In this document: piece by piece, positions 1-5,804 of the stretch | Position numbering within the stretch: position 1 is the stretch's first letter | How the letters are laid out: each line of letters begins with the position of its first letter | Source of the DNA: Geminicoccaceae bacterium | GTDB lineage: Bacteria > Pseudomonadota > Alphaproteobacteria > Geminicoccales > Geminicoccaceae | Reading direction: 5' to 3' | NCBI GenBank assembly: GCA_030824835.1 | Contig: JAPJRA010000152.1 | Location: 1 to 6,118, forward strand | DNA: 6,118 nt | Made by a program: the position numbers and the translations under genes | Notes under the pieces: generated by a model | The model's input: only the letters and a program-made list of their open reading frames with translations | Database searches by the model: none | What the model was told of the DNA's origin: nothing

Positions 1-23
1 CACGCGGGGCGGGTACGGCGGCG

Positions 24-506
24 TCACGGGGCGGGCGACGTGGCCGCCGCCCGCGGGCCGCCGACCGCAGGCACCTCGGTGAGGAGCGCCACCTTGCTGA
101 AGCCCGCCTGGTTGATGGTACTGACCACCTGCATGACGGTGCCGTAGTCGATGCCCTTGTCGCCGCGCACGAAGATCCGTGCGTCGGGCTTGCGCCCGGT
201 GATCGCCTGCAGCCGCGGGCCCAGCTGATCGATCGCGAGCTGGCTGTCCTGGAGATAGACCTTGCCGCTGGCGTCGATCGTGACGCTGAGCGGCTCGTCC
301 TGCCCGGCCAGCGGCGAGCTTTCCGCCTGCGGCAGGTCGACGGCCACGCCCGAGGTCAAAAGCGGCGCTGCCACCATGAAAACGATCAGCAGCACCAGCA
401 TGACGTCGACCATCGGCGTCATGTTGATCTCGACCATGGTCGCGCGCTTGCGTCGACGGCTGCGCCGGCCCGGCTCGGCACCTGCCTGCTGCAGCTTCAT
501 GCCCAT
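24..506 (-). CDS. tolR: TolR, Tol-Pal inner-membrane motor subunit (ExbD/TolR family)
   Basis: TolR works with TolQ in the inner membrane. It uses the proton gradient to energise TolA, which reaches across the periplasm to Pal and the outer membrane during envelope constriction. The 160-residue protein has a basic cytoplasmic N-terminus (residues 14-21, nearly all Arg/Lys), one membrane helix at about 33-52 and a periplasmic ExbD-like domain at about 55-145. The family motif INMTPMVDVMLVLLIVFM is present. D34 aligns with the essential membrane aspartate D23 of E. coli TolR. The C-terminal tail (about 148-160) is rich in Pro and Ala. The start is 3 bp after the tolQ stop, so the pair is almost certainly co-transcribed. 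No clear Shine-Dalgarno precedes ATG 504-506; the second ATG, two codons on, is an alternative. Family and role are near certain; the exact start is less so. Confidence 0.96.
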   Translation of the reverse strand: MGMKLQQAGAEPGRRSRRRKRATMVEINMTPMVDVMLVLLIVFMVAAPLLTSGVAVDLPQAESSPLAGQDEPLSVTIDASGKVYLQDSQLAIDQLGPRLQAITGRKPDARIFVRGDKGIDYGTVMQVVSTINQAGFSKVALLTEVPAVGGPRAAATSPAP

Positions 507-509
507 GGG

Positions 510-1232
510 TCAGGCGACTTTGGCGGCATCGAGCTCGCGCGAGAGCACCACCGCGAATTCCTCGGAGAAGCTGGAAAGGCGGTTGGAGTAGCTGTCGATC
601 GAGCCCGAGAGCTTGTTGTAGGCGACCAGTGCGGGGATCGCGGCGATCAGGCCCAGGGCTGTCGTGAACAGAGCCTCGGCGATGCCCGGGGCCACCACCG
701 CCAGCGTCGTGTTCTTGGTGGCGGCGATGGCCTGGAAGCTGTTCATGATGCCCCAGACCGTGCCGAGTAGGCCCAGGAACGGCGCCGTCGAGGCGATGGT
801 ACCGAGCCAGGACAGATTCTTCTCCAGCGATTCCACCTCGCGGTCGCGGGTCAGATCCATCACTTGGCCGATCCGACCGACCAGACCGCGATTGAAGCTG
901 ACGTCGGTGGTCTTGGGCGATTCACGCCACTCGTCCATGGCGGTGGCAAACATCAGCGCCATCGGGTGGTCGGCACGCTTGGCGAGCTGGCGGTAGAGCT
1001 CGTCCAACGGCGCTCCCGACCAGAACTGCCGCTCGAACGCGTTGGCCTTGCGGATCAGCCGGGCCAGCCGAAACGTCTTGTCGAAAATCACCGCCCAGCA
1101 CCACAGCGAGGCCACGAGCAGCAGCAGCATGACGCCCTTGGTCAGCAGATCGGACTGCAAGAACATGTGCAGGAAGCTGGGCCCGACGGCGGCACTGGCC
1201 AGCCCCACGGCGCTGATCGCGGAATCGTCCAT
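510..1232 (-). CDS. tolQ: TolQ, Tol-Pal proton-channel subunit (MotA/TolQ/ExbB family)
   Basis: TolQ is the multi-spanning inner-membrane subunit that, with TolR, forms the proton channel driving TolA in the Tol-Pal system. The 240-residue length is usual. Three membrane helices are visible at about residues 33-51, 143-165 and 183-206, with a large cytoplasmic loop between the first and second. The conserved segments APFLGLLGTVWGIM and PGIAEALFTTALGLIAAIPA are intact. T158 and T191 sit 33 residues apart and align with the channel threonines T145 and T178 of E. coli TolQ. The gene lies 146 bp after ybgC and 3 bp before tolR. That gap carries its own candidate promoter and a structured leader. 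No good Shine-Dalgarno precedes the ATG at 1230-1232, but the N-terminal length fits homologues. Confidence 0.97.
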   Translation of the reverse strand: MDDSAISAVGLASAAVGPSFLHMFLQSDLLTKGVMLLLLVASLWCWAVIFDKTFRLARLIRKANAFERQFWSGAPLDELYRQLAKRADHPMALMFATAMDEWRESPKTTDVSFNRGLVGRIGQVMDLTRDREVESLEKNLSWLGTIASTAPFLGLLGTVWGIMNSFQAIAATKNTTLAVVAPGIAEALFTTALGLIAAIPALVAYNKLSGSIDSYSNRLSSFSEEFAVVLSRELDAAKVA

Positions 1233-1285
1233 TCAGAGAAACCCATTCGGGTGCAGTTGGGGCAAGAACCAAGCGCAGGCGCTGG

Positions 1286-1319
1286 GGCCGCGAATCACCG
1301 CCAACGGCTGGTCGCGGCC
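1286..1319 (-). promoter_or_regulatory. GC-rich stem-loop in the tolQ leader
   Basis: GGCCGCGA (1286-1293) and TCGCGGCC (1312-1319) are perfect 8-bp inverted repeats around an 18-nt loop. The loop holds a smaller nested repeat, GCC-AAC-GGC (1300-1308). The outer stem begins about where the predicted tolQ transcript would start, so the mRNA 5' end could fold into this hairpin. No T-run follows on the minus strand, so it does not look like an intrinsic terminator. It could protect the 5' end, affect translation or bind a protein; which, if any, is unknown. Confidence 0.4.
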
Positions 1320-1325
1320 GATGCT

Positions 1326-1354
1326 CGTATGATCGCGGCGCGTTAAGCTGTCAA
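1326..1354 (-). promoter_or_regulatory. Candidate sigma70-type promoter for tolQR
   Basis: On the minus strand a perfect -35 hexamer TTGACA (1349-1354) is followed, after exactly 17 bp, by CATACG (1326-1331). The latter is a weak -10 that keeps the ATA core. Transcription would start near 1319, giving a leader of about 87 nt before tolQ. It lies in the only sizeable gap of the yebC-to-tolR block, where a second promoter would make sense. The -35 and spacing are seen directly; activity is inferred. Confidence 0.5.
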
Positions 1355-1378
1355 GAGCAGACAAAATCGTAAGATGAA

Positions 1379-1804
1379 TTACCCGTTGCTCTGTTCGCTA
1401 TTTTCGAGAAATGCTTGCCTCAACGCTTCAGGCAGGCGCTTGGGGCGCAATTGGACGCTGTCCAGGGTCGCCAGCGTGACTTCCAGCCGCGCGATCCGGT
1501 GTTTCTCGTGTGTCACCACCTGCTCCAGCTCCAGCCGTGCGCCGCCGACCAGCAGCGGGCGCGTGGTCACCAGCAGCAGGTCGTCGAGCCGCCCCGGGCG
1601 GACGAAGTCGATGACGCAGCGCGAAACCACGAACACGATGCCGTGCACGGCGGCGAGGCTGCGGTGGTCGAAGCCCAGGGCGCGCAGCATCTCGGTGCGC
1701 CCACGCTCGGCGAACTTCAGGTAGCTGGCGTGGTAGACGATGCCGGCCGCATCCGTGTCCTCGTAGTAGACACGCAGCGACCACCGATGCAGGGCAGCGG
1801 TCAT
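1379..1804 (-). CDS. ybgC: YbgC, Tol-Pal-associated acyl-CoA thioesterase (hotdog fold)
   Basis: YbgC proteins are small cytoplasmic hotdog-fold thioesterases encoded at the head of tol-pal operons. They hydrolyse acyl-CoA or acyl-ACP thioesters, and their exact cellular substrate is unsettled. The 141-residue protein has the family signature [19 protein letters not shown] near its N-terminus. D18 and H25 match the catalytic Asp and conserved His of E. coli YbgC. The downstream ERGRTEML segment is also typical. The frame stays open upstream to 1876, but ATG 1802-1804 is chosen for three reasons: it gives the normal family N-terminus, it overlaps the ruvB stop as ATGA, and it follows a purine-rich GGGGAGGGG (1807-1815) with GGAG 5 nt from the ATG. 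It ends in TAA, 146 bp before tolQ. Confidence 0.95.
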   Translation of the reverse strand: MTAALHRWSLRVYYEDTDAAGIVYHASYLKFAERGRTEMLRALGFDHRSLAAVHGIVFVVSRCVIDFVRPGRLDDLLLVTTRPLLVGGARLELEQVVTHEKHRIARLEVTLATLDSVQLRPKRLPEALRQAFLENSEQSNG

Positions 1805-2838
1805 GGCCCCTCCCCGCCGAACAGGTCGACCTGCGGTGCCGCAGGGACCGGGGCGTTGAGGCCCAGATGCAGCCACGCCGCCCGGGTCAGCAGCCGCCCA
1901 CGCGGCGTCCGCTGCAACAGGCCCTGCTGCAACAGGAACGGCTCCACCGTCTCCTCCAGCGTGTCACGCTGCTCCGAGAGCGCCGCCGCCATGGTGTCGA
2001 TCCCGACCGGGCCACCGCCGTAATTCTGCGCGATCGCCCGCAGGTAGCGTCGGTCCAGACTGTCCAGCCCGAGATCGTCGACCTCCAGCTGGCGCAAGGT
2101 GAGATCCGCGAGCCTGGCGTCCACCGCCCGGCCGTCGGCGGCGACGGTGGCGAAATCGCGCACGCGGCGCAGCAGCCGGGTCGCCACGCGCGGCGTGCCG
2201 CGGGCGCGGCGGGCGATCTCGCGCGCGCCCTCGGGCAGCAGCTCGAGGTCCAGCAGGCGGGCTCCGCGCAGCACGATGTCCTCGAGCTCGGCCACCTCGT
2301 AGAATTCGAGCCGGGCCACGATGCCGAACCGGTCGCGCAGCGGCGTGGTCAGGAGACCTGTTCGCGTGGTGGCGCCGACCAGCGTGAACGGCGGCAGATC
2401 GAGCCGAATCGAGCGGGCCGCAGGGCCTTCGCCGATCATCAGGTCAAGCTTGTAGTCCTCCATGGCCGGGTAGAGGATCTCCTCCACCGTCGACTGCAGC
2501 CGGTGGATCTCGTCGATGAACAGCACGTCGCGCGGCTGCAGGTTGGTGAGGATGGCCGCAAGATCGCCGGCCCGCTGGATGATCGGGCCGGAGGTCAGGC
2601 GGAAGCCGACACCGAGCTCGGCCGCCACGATCTGCGCCAGGGTCGTCTTGCCCAGGCCCGGAGGCCCGGCGAACAGCACGTGATCGAGCGCGTCGCCGCG
2701 CGTGCCGGCGGCCTGGATGAAGACGGCGAGGTTGGCGCGGAGCTGCGCTTGGCCAATGAACTCCGCCAGGCGCTTGGGCCGCAGGCTGACGTCGCGGTCC
2801 TCGGTCGCCGGCGTCGGGCTGACGATGCGCTCACTCAT
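1801..2838 (-). CDS. ruvB: RuvB, Holliday-junction branch-migration ATPase
   Basis: RuvB is the AAA+ motor that forms hexameric rings on either side of a RuvA-bound Holliday junction and pumps DNA through it during recombinational repair. The 345-residue length is normal. Visible parts are Walker [10 protein letters not shown] (58-66), Walker B with FIDEIH (107-112, D109/E110), sensor 1 in GATTRTG (155-161), the PLRDRFG stretch carrying the arginine finger (166-172), sensor 2 in GTPR (214-217), and a C-terminal winged helix with LLQRTPRGR (308-315). The last 15 or so residues form a Pro/Ala-rich tail ending in DLFGGEGP. The ATG overlaps the ruvA stop (ATGA), and GGGAG (2847-2851) lies 8 nt upstream inside ruvA. 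The stop overlaps the ybgC start in the same way. Confidence 0.98.
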   Translation of the reverse strand: MSERIVSPTPATEDRDVSLRPKRLAEFIGQAQLRANLAVFIQAAGTRGDALDHVLFAGPPGLGKTTLAQIVAAELGVGFRLTSGPIIQRAGDLAAILTNLQPRDVLFIDEIHRLQSTVEEILYPAMEDYKLDLMIGEGPAARSIRLDLPPFTLVGATTRTGLLTTPLRDRFGIVARLEFYEVAELEDIVLRGARLLDLELLPEGAREIARRARGTPRVATRLLRRVRDFATVAADGRAVDARLADLTLRQLEVDDLGLDSLDRRYLRAIAQNYGGGPVGIDTMAAALSEQRDTLEETVEPFLLQQGLLQRTPRGRLLTRAAWLHLGLNAPVPAAPQVDLFGGEGP

Positions 2839-3434
2839 CCGGTCAGCTCCCGCAGGCCTTCACGGACCAGCACGTCGACGGCGAGATCGCCGCCCAGCCT
2901 AACCTGCACCCGAGCCAGCGCGGCATAGGCCTCGGCACGGCCGTAGCCCAGATGCAGCAGTGCCGACAACGCATCGTTGGCGCCGCCGCCGAGGCTCACC
3001 GCCACAGGCTCGCCGCGGCTGGGCTGCGGCAGGGCCCCGACCCGGTCCTTGAGCTCGGCCACGATCCGCGCGGCCAGTCGCGCGCCGACCCCGGTGGCGC
3101 GGCCGAGCATGGCCTTGTCGCCGGCAGCGATGGCGTTGGCCAGCTCGTGGGGCCGCAGCGTGCCCAGCAGGGAGAGCGCCACCCGGGCACCCACGCCCTG
3201 CACCGTCTGCAAAAGCCGGAACCAGGTGCGATCCGCCGCGTCGGGGAAGCCGTAAAGCGTGATCCCATCCTCGCGCAGATGCAGCTCCGTGTGCAGTTCC
3301 ACCGCCTCGCCGACCCGCGGCAGCCCTTCCAGCGTGGCCGGGGCCACGGCCACGAGATAGCCGACGCCACCGACATCGACGATCGCATGGTCGTCGCCGA
3401 CCGCGGCCAGTACACCGCGCAGATGCGCGATCAC
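2835..3434 (-). CDS. ruvA: RuvA, Holliday-junction DNA-binding subunit
   Basis: RuvA tetramers hold the four-way junction in an open square and load RuvB. The 199-residue protein shows all three family domains: an N-terminal OB fold (about 1-62), tandem helix-hairpin-helix motifs (QGVGARVA at 79-86 and TGVGARLA at 114-121), and a C-terminal RuvB-binding three-helix domain (about 151-199) after a Pro/Gly-rich linker. E55 and D56 occupy the place of the acidic pin of E. coli RuvA, which guides strand separation. The frame is open to 3863, but homology begins at IAHLRGVL. I therefore choose GTG 3432-3434, which has GGAG (3443-3446) 8 nt upstream and overlaps the ruvC stop as GTGA. The stop overlaps the ruvB start. 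Confidence 0.96.
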   Translation of the reverse strand: MIAHLRGVLAAVGDDHAIVDVGGVGYLVAVAPATLEGLPRVGEAVELHTELHLREDGITLYGFPDAADRTWFRLLQTVQGVGARVALSLLGTLRPHELANAIAAGDKAMLGRATGVGARLAARIVAELKDRVGALPQPSRGEPVAVSLGGGANDALSALLHLGYGRAEAYAALARVQVRLGGDLAVDVLVREGLRELTG

Positions 3435-3952
3435 AGGCGACGCTCCGCATCGCGGGCGAGCTGGGCCGCGATCTGCGCCCGGCCGACCCGGAAATGCGCA
3501 TGGCAGATCGCCACCGCCAGCGCGTCGGCGGCGTCCGCCGTGACCGCGCCGCAGCCAGGCAGCAGGAACCGCACCATCACCGCCACCTGCTCCTTGGCGG
3601 CGTTGCCGGTGCCCGTCACGGAGCGCTTCACCTGCTTGGCGGCATATTCGTTGACCACCAGCCCGGCATGGCTCGCCGCCAGCAGCACGACGCCGCGGGC
3701 GTGGCCGAGCTTCAAGGAGGAGAGCGGGTTGCGGTTGACCACCGTCTCCTCGACCGCGGCCTCGGTCGGCAGGTGACAGTCGATCACGTCCACGAGGCCA
3801 CGATAGAGCCCACCCAGCCGGCTCGCGAGATCGGTGGCGGCATCGGTGTGCACGGCACCGCAACCGACGTACCGGAGTTGATTGCCCTCGGCCTCGACCA
3901 GACCCCAGCCGGTGTGGCGCAGGCCGGGATCGAGCCCCAGGATCAACGTCAC
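3431..3952 (-). CDS. ruvC: RuvC, Holliday-junction resolvase
   Basis: RuvC is the dimeric, metal-dependent endonuclease that cuts Holliday junctions symmetrically after RuvAB branch migration. The 173-residue protein has the RNase H-like fold and all four acidic catalytic positions: D8 in LGLDPG, E68 in AAVEET, and D140 and D143 in TADAADALA. These correspond to E. coli D7, E66, D138 and D141. The conserved LSSLKLGHARG and YAAKQVKRSVTGTGNAAKEQV segments are intact. The frame runs upstream to 4219 through yebC, but GTG 3950-3952 gives the standard N-terminus (VTLILGLDPG). That start is 5 bp after the yebC stop and has no clear Shine-Dalgarno, so it may depend on translation of yebC. The stop overlaps the ruvA start. 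Confidence 0.97.
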   Translation of the reverse strand: MTLILGLDPGLRHTGWGLVEAEGNQLRYVGCGAVHTDAATDLASRLGGLYRGLVDVIDCHLPTEAAVEETVVNRNPLSSLKLGHARGVVLLAASHAGLVVNEYAAKQVKRSVTGTGNAAKEQVAVMVRFLLPGCGAVTADAADALAVAICHAHFRVGRAQIAAQLARDAERRL

Positions 3953-3957
3953 CCGGC

Positions 3958-4704
3958 TCAGCCGGCGAGCCTGGCGAGCGCTGCTTCCGAGACCTCGAAA
4001 TTGGCGATCACCCGCTGCACGTCGTCGTTCTCGTCCAGCGCCTCCAGGAGCTTGAACAGGGTCTCGGCCTTGTCGTCCTCGACCGGCACCGTCACCTGCG
4101 GCTTCCAGGTCAGGCCGGCCTCGTCCGCCGGGCCGAACTTTGCCTCTAGCTGCTCCTGCACGCTGGCCAGATCGTCGGCGGCGCAGATTACCTCGTGGCC
4201 GTCCTCCGAGCTCTCGCAATCCTCGGCCCCAGACTCGATCGCGGCCTCCAGCATCGCGTCAGCGGTCGCCACCCCGGCCGCGAAGCGCAGCTGCCCCACA
4301 CGGTTGAACTGGAAGCTGACGCTGTTGGTCTCGCCCAATGCCCCACCATACTTGCTGAAGCTGGAGCGAACCGAGCTCACCGTGCGGTTGCGGTTGTCGG
4401 TCAGCGCCTCGACGATCACGGCGACGCCGCCGGGGCCGTACCCCTCGTAACGGATCTCGTCCAGGCTGTCGGCGTCACCGCCCTGGCCGCGCTTGATCGC
4501 CCGGTCGATGGTGTCCTTGGCCATGTTCGCGGCCTTGGCCGCCTGGATCGCGGAGCGCAGGCGGGGGTTGGCGTTGGGATCCGGCAGGCCGCTCTTGGAC
4601 GCCACCGTGATCTCGCGCTGCAACCGCGTGAAGAGCTTCGCCTTGACCGCATCCTGGCGGCCCTTGCGGTGCATGATGTTCTTGAACTGGGAATGACCGG
4701 CCAT
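3958..4704 (-). CDS. yebC: YebC/TACO1-family translation or regulatory factor
   Basis: The 248-residue length is usual for the YebC/PmpR/TACO1 family. Members have been described as DNA-binding regulators (for example PmpR) and, more recently, as ribosome-associated factors that help translation through proline-rich stretches. Which role applies here cannot be read from sequence. The N-terminal signature [19 protein letters not shown] is present, followed by [13 protein letters not shown]. The central block has [10 protein letters not shown] (86-95) and LTDNRNRT (101-108), then SVSFQF (128-133). An acidic middle (about 159-170) precedes the C-terminal [11 protein letters not shown] (227-237). 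ATG 4702-4704 is fixed by the conserved N-terminus. It is the first gene of the block leading into ruvC and has a candidate extended -10 promoter upstream. Confidence 0.97.
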   Translation of the reverse strand: MAGHSQFKNIMHRKGRQDAVKAKLFTRLQREITVASKSGLPDPNANPRLRSAIQAAKAANMAKDTIDRAIKRGQGGDADSLDEIRYEGYGPGGVAVIVEALTDNRNRTVSSVRSSFSKYGGALGETNSVSFQFNRVGQLRFAAGVATADAMLEAAIESGAEDCESSEDGHEVICAADDLASVQEQLEAKFGPADEAGLTWKPQVTVPVEDDKAETLFKLLEALDENDDVQRVIANFEVSEAALARLAG

Positions 4705-4747
4705 GACTCGTCATTGATGGGGTGGGAGCGGGCAGTGTGCGGCGGGC

Positions 4748-4756
4748 TCTATAGCA
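4748..4756 (-). promoter_or_regulatory. Candidate extended -10 promoter for yebC-ruvCAB
   Basis: Between the lysR stop and the yebC start, the minus strand reads TGC-TATAGA (-10 hexamer at 4748-4753, TGn extension just upstream). This is the extended -10 form, which tolerates a poor -35; the hexamer about 17 bp upstream (GGCTGA) is weak. Transcription would start near 4741, giving a leader of about 37 nt. A 6-bp inverted repeat, GTGTGC (4735-4740) and GCACAC (4763-4768), brackets the element. Read-through from lysR cannot be excluded, since no terminator is visible in this 66-bp gap. Confidence 0.4.
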
Positions 4757-4770
4757 GACAGGGCACACGT

Positions 4771-5703
4771 TCAGCCAGATGGCGTCGACTTGGCAGGATT
4801 GTCCGGCGTTGCGACGCCCAGCTGCCGCAGATGGTCGACCAGAAGGCGGGCATGGGCCGGCAGCCCCTCGAGGCGACGCGTACAGATCATCAGCCGGCGC
4901 ACCGCCCAGGCGTCGGTCAGCGGCGCGAGTCGCAGCGCCATCGAGCGCCGGCTCCGACGTGCTGCCTTCTCCGGCACGATCGCGAGACCGACGCCGGCCT
5001 CCGCCATGCGGCAGACCGCCTCCAGGCTGGTGAGCCGCACGCGCAGCTTGAGCGGGCGGCCGGCCCTGGCCGCATGCTCGCCTAGATGTGTCTGCAGCGC
5101 ACTGCCGGGGCCCAGGCCGACAAGGTCGTGCGCGATCACCTCGGCCAGCGCCAGCGGCCGGCGCGCGGCCAGGGCCGGATGGTCGCGCCGGCCGACGACC
5201 ACCAGCCGATCCAGCACGAACGGGTAGGTCTCGAGGTCGCCCGGATCGACCGTGTCGGCGACGATGCCGGCATCGGCGAGCCCACCGGCCACGGCCACCA
5301 CGATGGCATGGCTCGGACGTTCCTCGAGGTCGACGTCGAGCAGGGGATGGGCGGCGAGAAAAGCCGCCAGCGGCTCGGGCAGGTATTCTGCCGCCGCCGC
5401 CGTGTTCGCCAGCAGGCGCACATGCCCTTTGAGCCCGCCCGCGTACGCCGCGAGATCGCCGCGCATCTGCTCGAGCTGCTGGACCACCAGACGGGCATGA
5501 TGTTGCAGGGCCTGTCCCGCGGGCGTCAGCCGGACACCGCGGCGCTCGCGCCGCAGCAACGCCGCCCCGAACACGGCCTCCATCCCGCGGATGCGCGCAC
5601 TGGCCGAGGCCAGCGCCAACCCCGCGCGCTCCGCGCCACCAGTGATGCTGGCCGCCTCGGCAACGTGAAGGAACAACCGCAGGTCGGTCAGGTCGAAGCG
5701 CAC
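4771..5703 (-). CDS. LysR-type transcriptional regulator, divergent from a TauE/SafE transporter
   Basis: This is a LysR-family regulator of 310 residues, a usual length. The N-terminal winged helix-turn-helix spans about residues 3-62: DLRLFLHVAEAASIT, then the recognition region ASASARIRGMEAVFG, then RRGVRLTPAG. The periplasmic-binding-protein-like effector domain follows from about 87 to 295. The effector is unknown. Divergent placement next to a transporter suggests that it controls that gene and itself. The start is uncertain. GTG 5701-5703 has GGAG 6 nt upstream and gives the family N-terminus (V)RFDLTDLRLF. ATG 5707-5709 has the same GGAG directly abutting it, which is too close. A TTG at 5719-5721 would add four more residues before that ATG. 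The last 15 or so residues are poorly conserved in character. Confidence 0.93.
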   Translation of the reverse strand: MRFDLTDLRLFLHVAEAASITGGAERAGLALASASARIRGMEAVFGAALLRRERRGVRLTPAGQALQHHARLVVQQLEQMRGDLAAYAGGLKGHVRLLANTAAAAEYLPEPLAAFLAAHPLLDVDLEERPSHAIVVAVAGGLADAGIVADTVDPGDLETYPFVLDRLVVVGRRDHPALAARRPLALAEVIAHDLVGLGPGSALQTHLGEHAARAGRPLKLRVRLTSLEAVCRMAEAGVGLAIVPEKAARRSRRSMALRLAPLTDAWAVRRLMICTRRLEGLPAHARLLVDHLRQLGVATPDNPAKSTPSG

Positions 5704-5727
5704 CGGCATCTCCACACCCAATCGCTT

Positions 5728-5752
5728 CTGCCTTCGTCCCGCGCGAAGGCAG
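5728..5752. promoter_or_regulatory. Candidate LysR-regulator operator (9-bp perfect dyad)
   Basis: CTGCCTTCG (5728-5736) and CGAAGGCAG (5744-5752) are perfect inverted repeats with a 7-bp spacer. Inside lies TTC-N9-GAA (5733-5747), which fits the T-N11-A box bound by LysR-type dimers (T5734, A5746). The dyad sits 24 bp upstream of the lysR GTG and 52 bp upstream of the transporter ATG. That is where a LysR protein would bind to activate the transporter and repress itself. Symmetry and position are seen directly; binding is inferred. Confidence 0.6.
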
Positions 5753-5768
5753 CCGCAACGTCAGCCAC

Positions 5769-5795
5769 ATTATGGCCCGGCCAGCGCCACCACAA
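5769..5795 (-). promoter_or_regulatory. Candidate lysR promoter
   Basis: The minus strand carries CATAAT (5769-5774), a 5-of-6 match to the -10 consensus. TTGTGG (5790-5795), a partial -35, lies 15 bp upstream, which is a short spacer. Transcription would start near 5762, placing the 5728-5752 dyad just downstream of the start, as expected for autorepression. On the plus strand CATTAT (5768-5773) overlaps it and could be the -10 of the transporter, though I see no good -35 for it. Confidence 0.35.
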
Positions 5796-5804
5796 GCTCT
5801 CGCC

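Noticed and set aside
1272..1283. Small AGCGC/GCGCT hairpin considered as a terminator after ybgC
   Set aside because: The stem is only 4-5 bp with a 2-4 nt loop and no T-run follows, so it does not fit an intrinsic terminator.
1805..1876. 24-residue N-terminal extension of YbgC
   Set aside because: It overlaps the ruvB 3' end, is Pro/Gly/Arg-rich and absent from the family. ATG 1802-1804 has a strong Shine-Dalgarno and the ATGA overlap.
1867..2928. 353-codon open frame on the plus strand opposite ruvB
   Set aside because: It lies antisense to a complete, motif-rich ruvB. Its product is a low-complexity Arg/Gln/Ala/Gly mixture with no recognisable domain, typical of shadow frames in high-GC DNA.
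3435..3863. N-terminal extension of RuvA into ruvC
   Set aside because: Homology to RuvA begins at the GTG at 3434, which has a GGAG 8 nt upstream; the extension is only an open frame over ruvC, not a fusion.
3494..4450. 318-codon open frame on the plus strand opposite ruvC and yebC
   Set aside because: It is antisense to two conserved genes across their junction, has no family resemblance and no convincing initiation site.
5388..5405. Short GCC-type triplet run inside lysR
   Set aside because: It encodes a run of alanines in the segment NTAAAAEYLPE, where homologues also have small residues; it is ordinary codon bias rather than a functional repeat.
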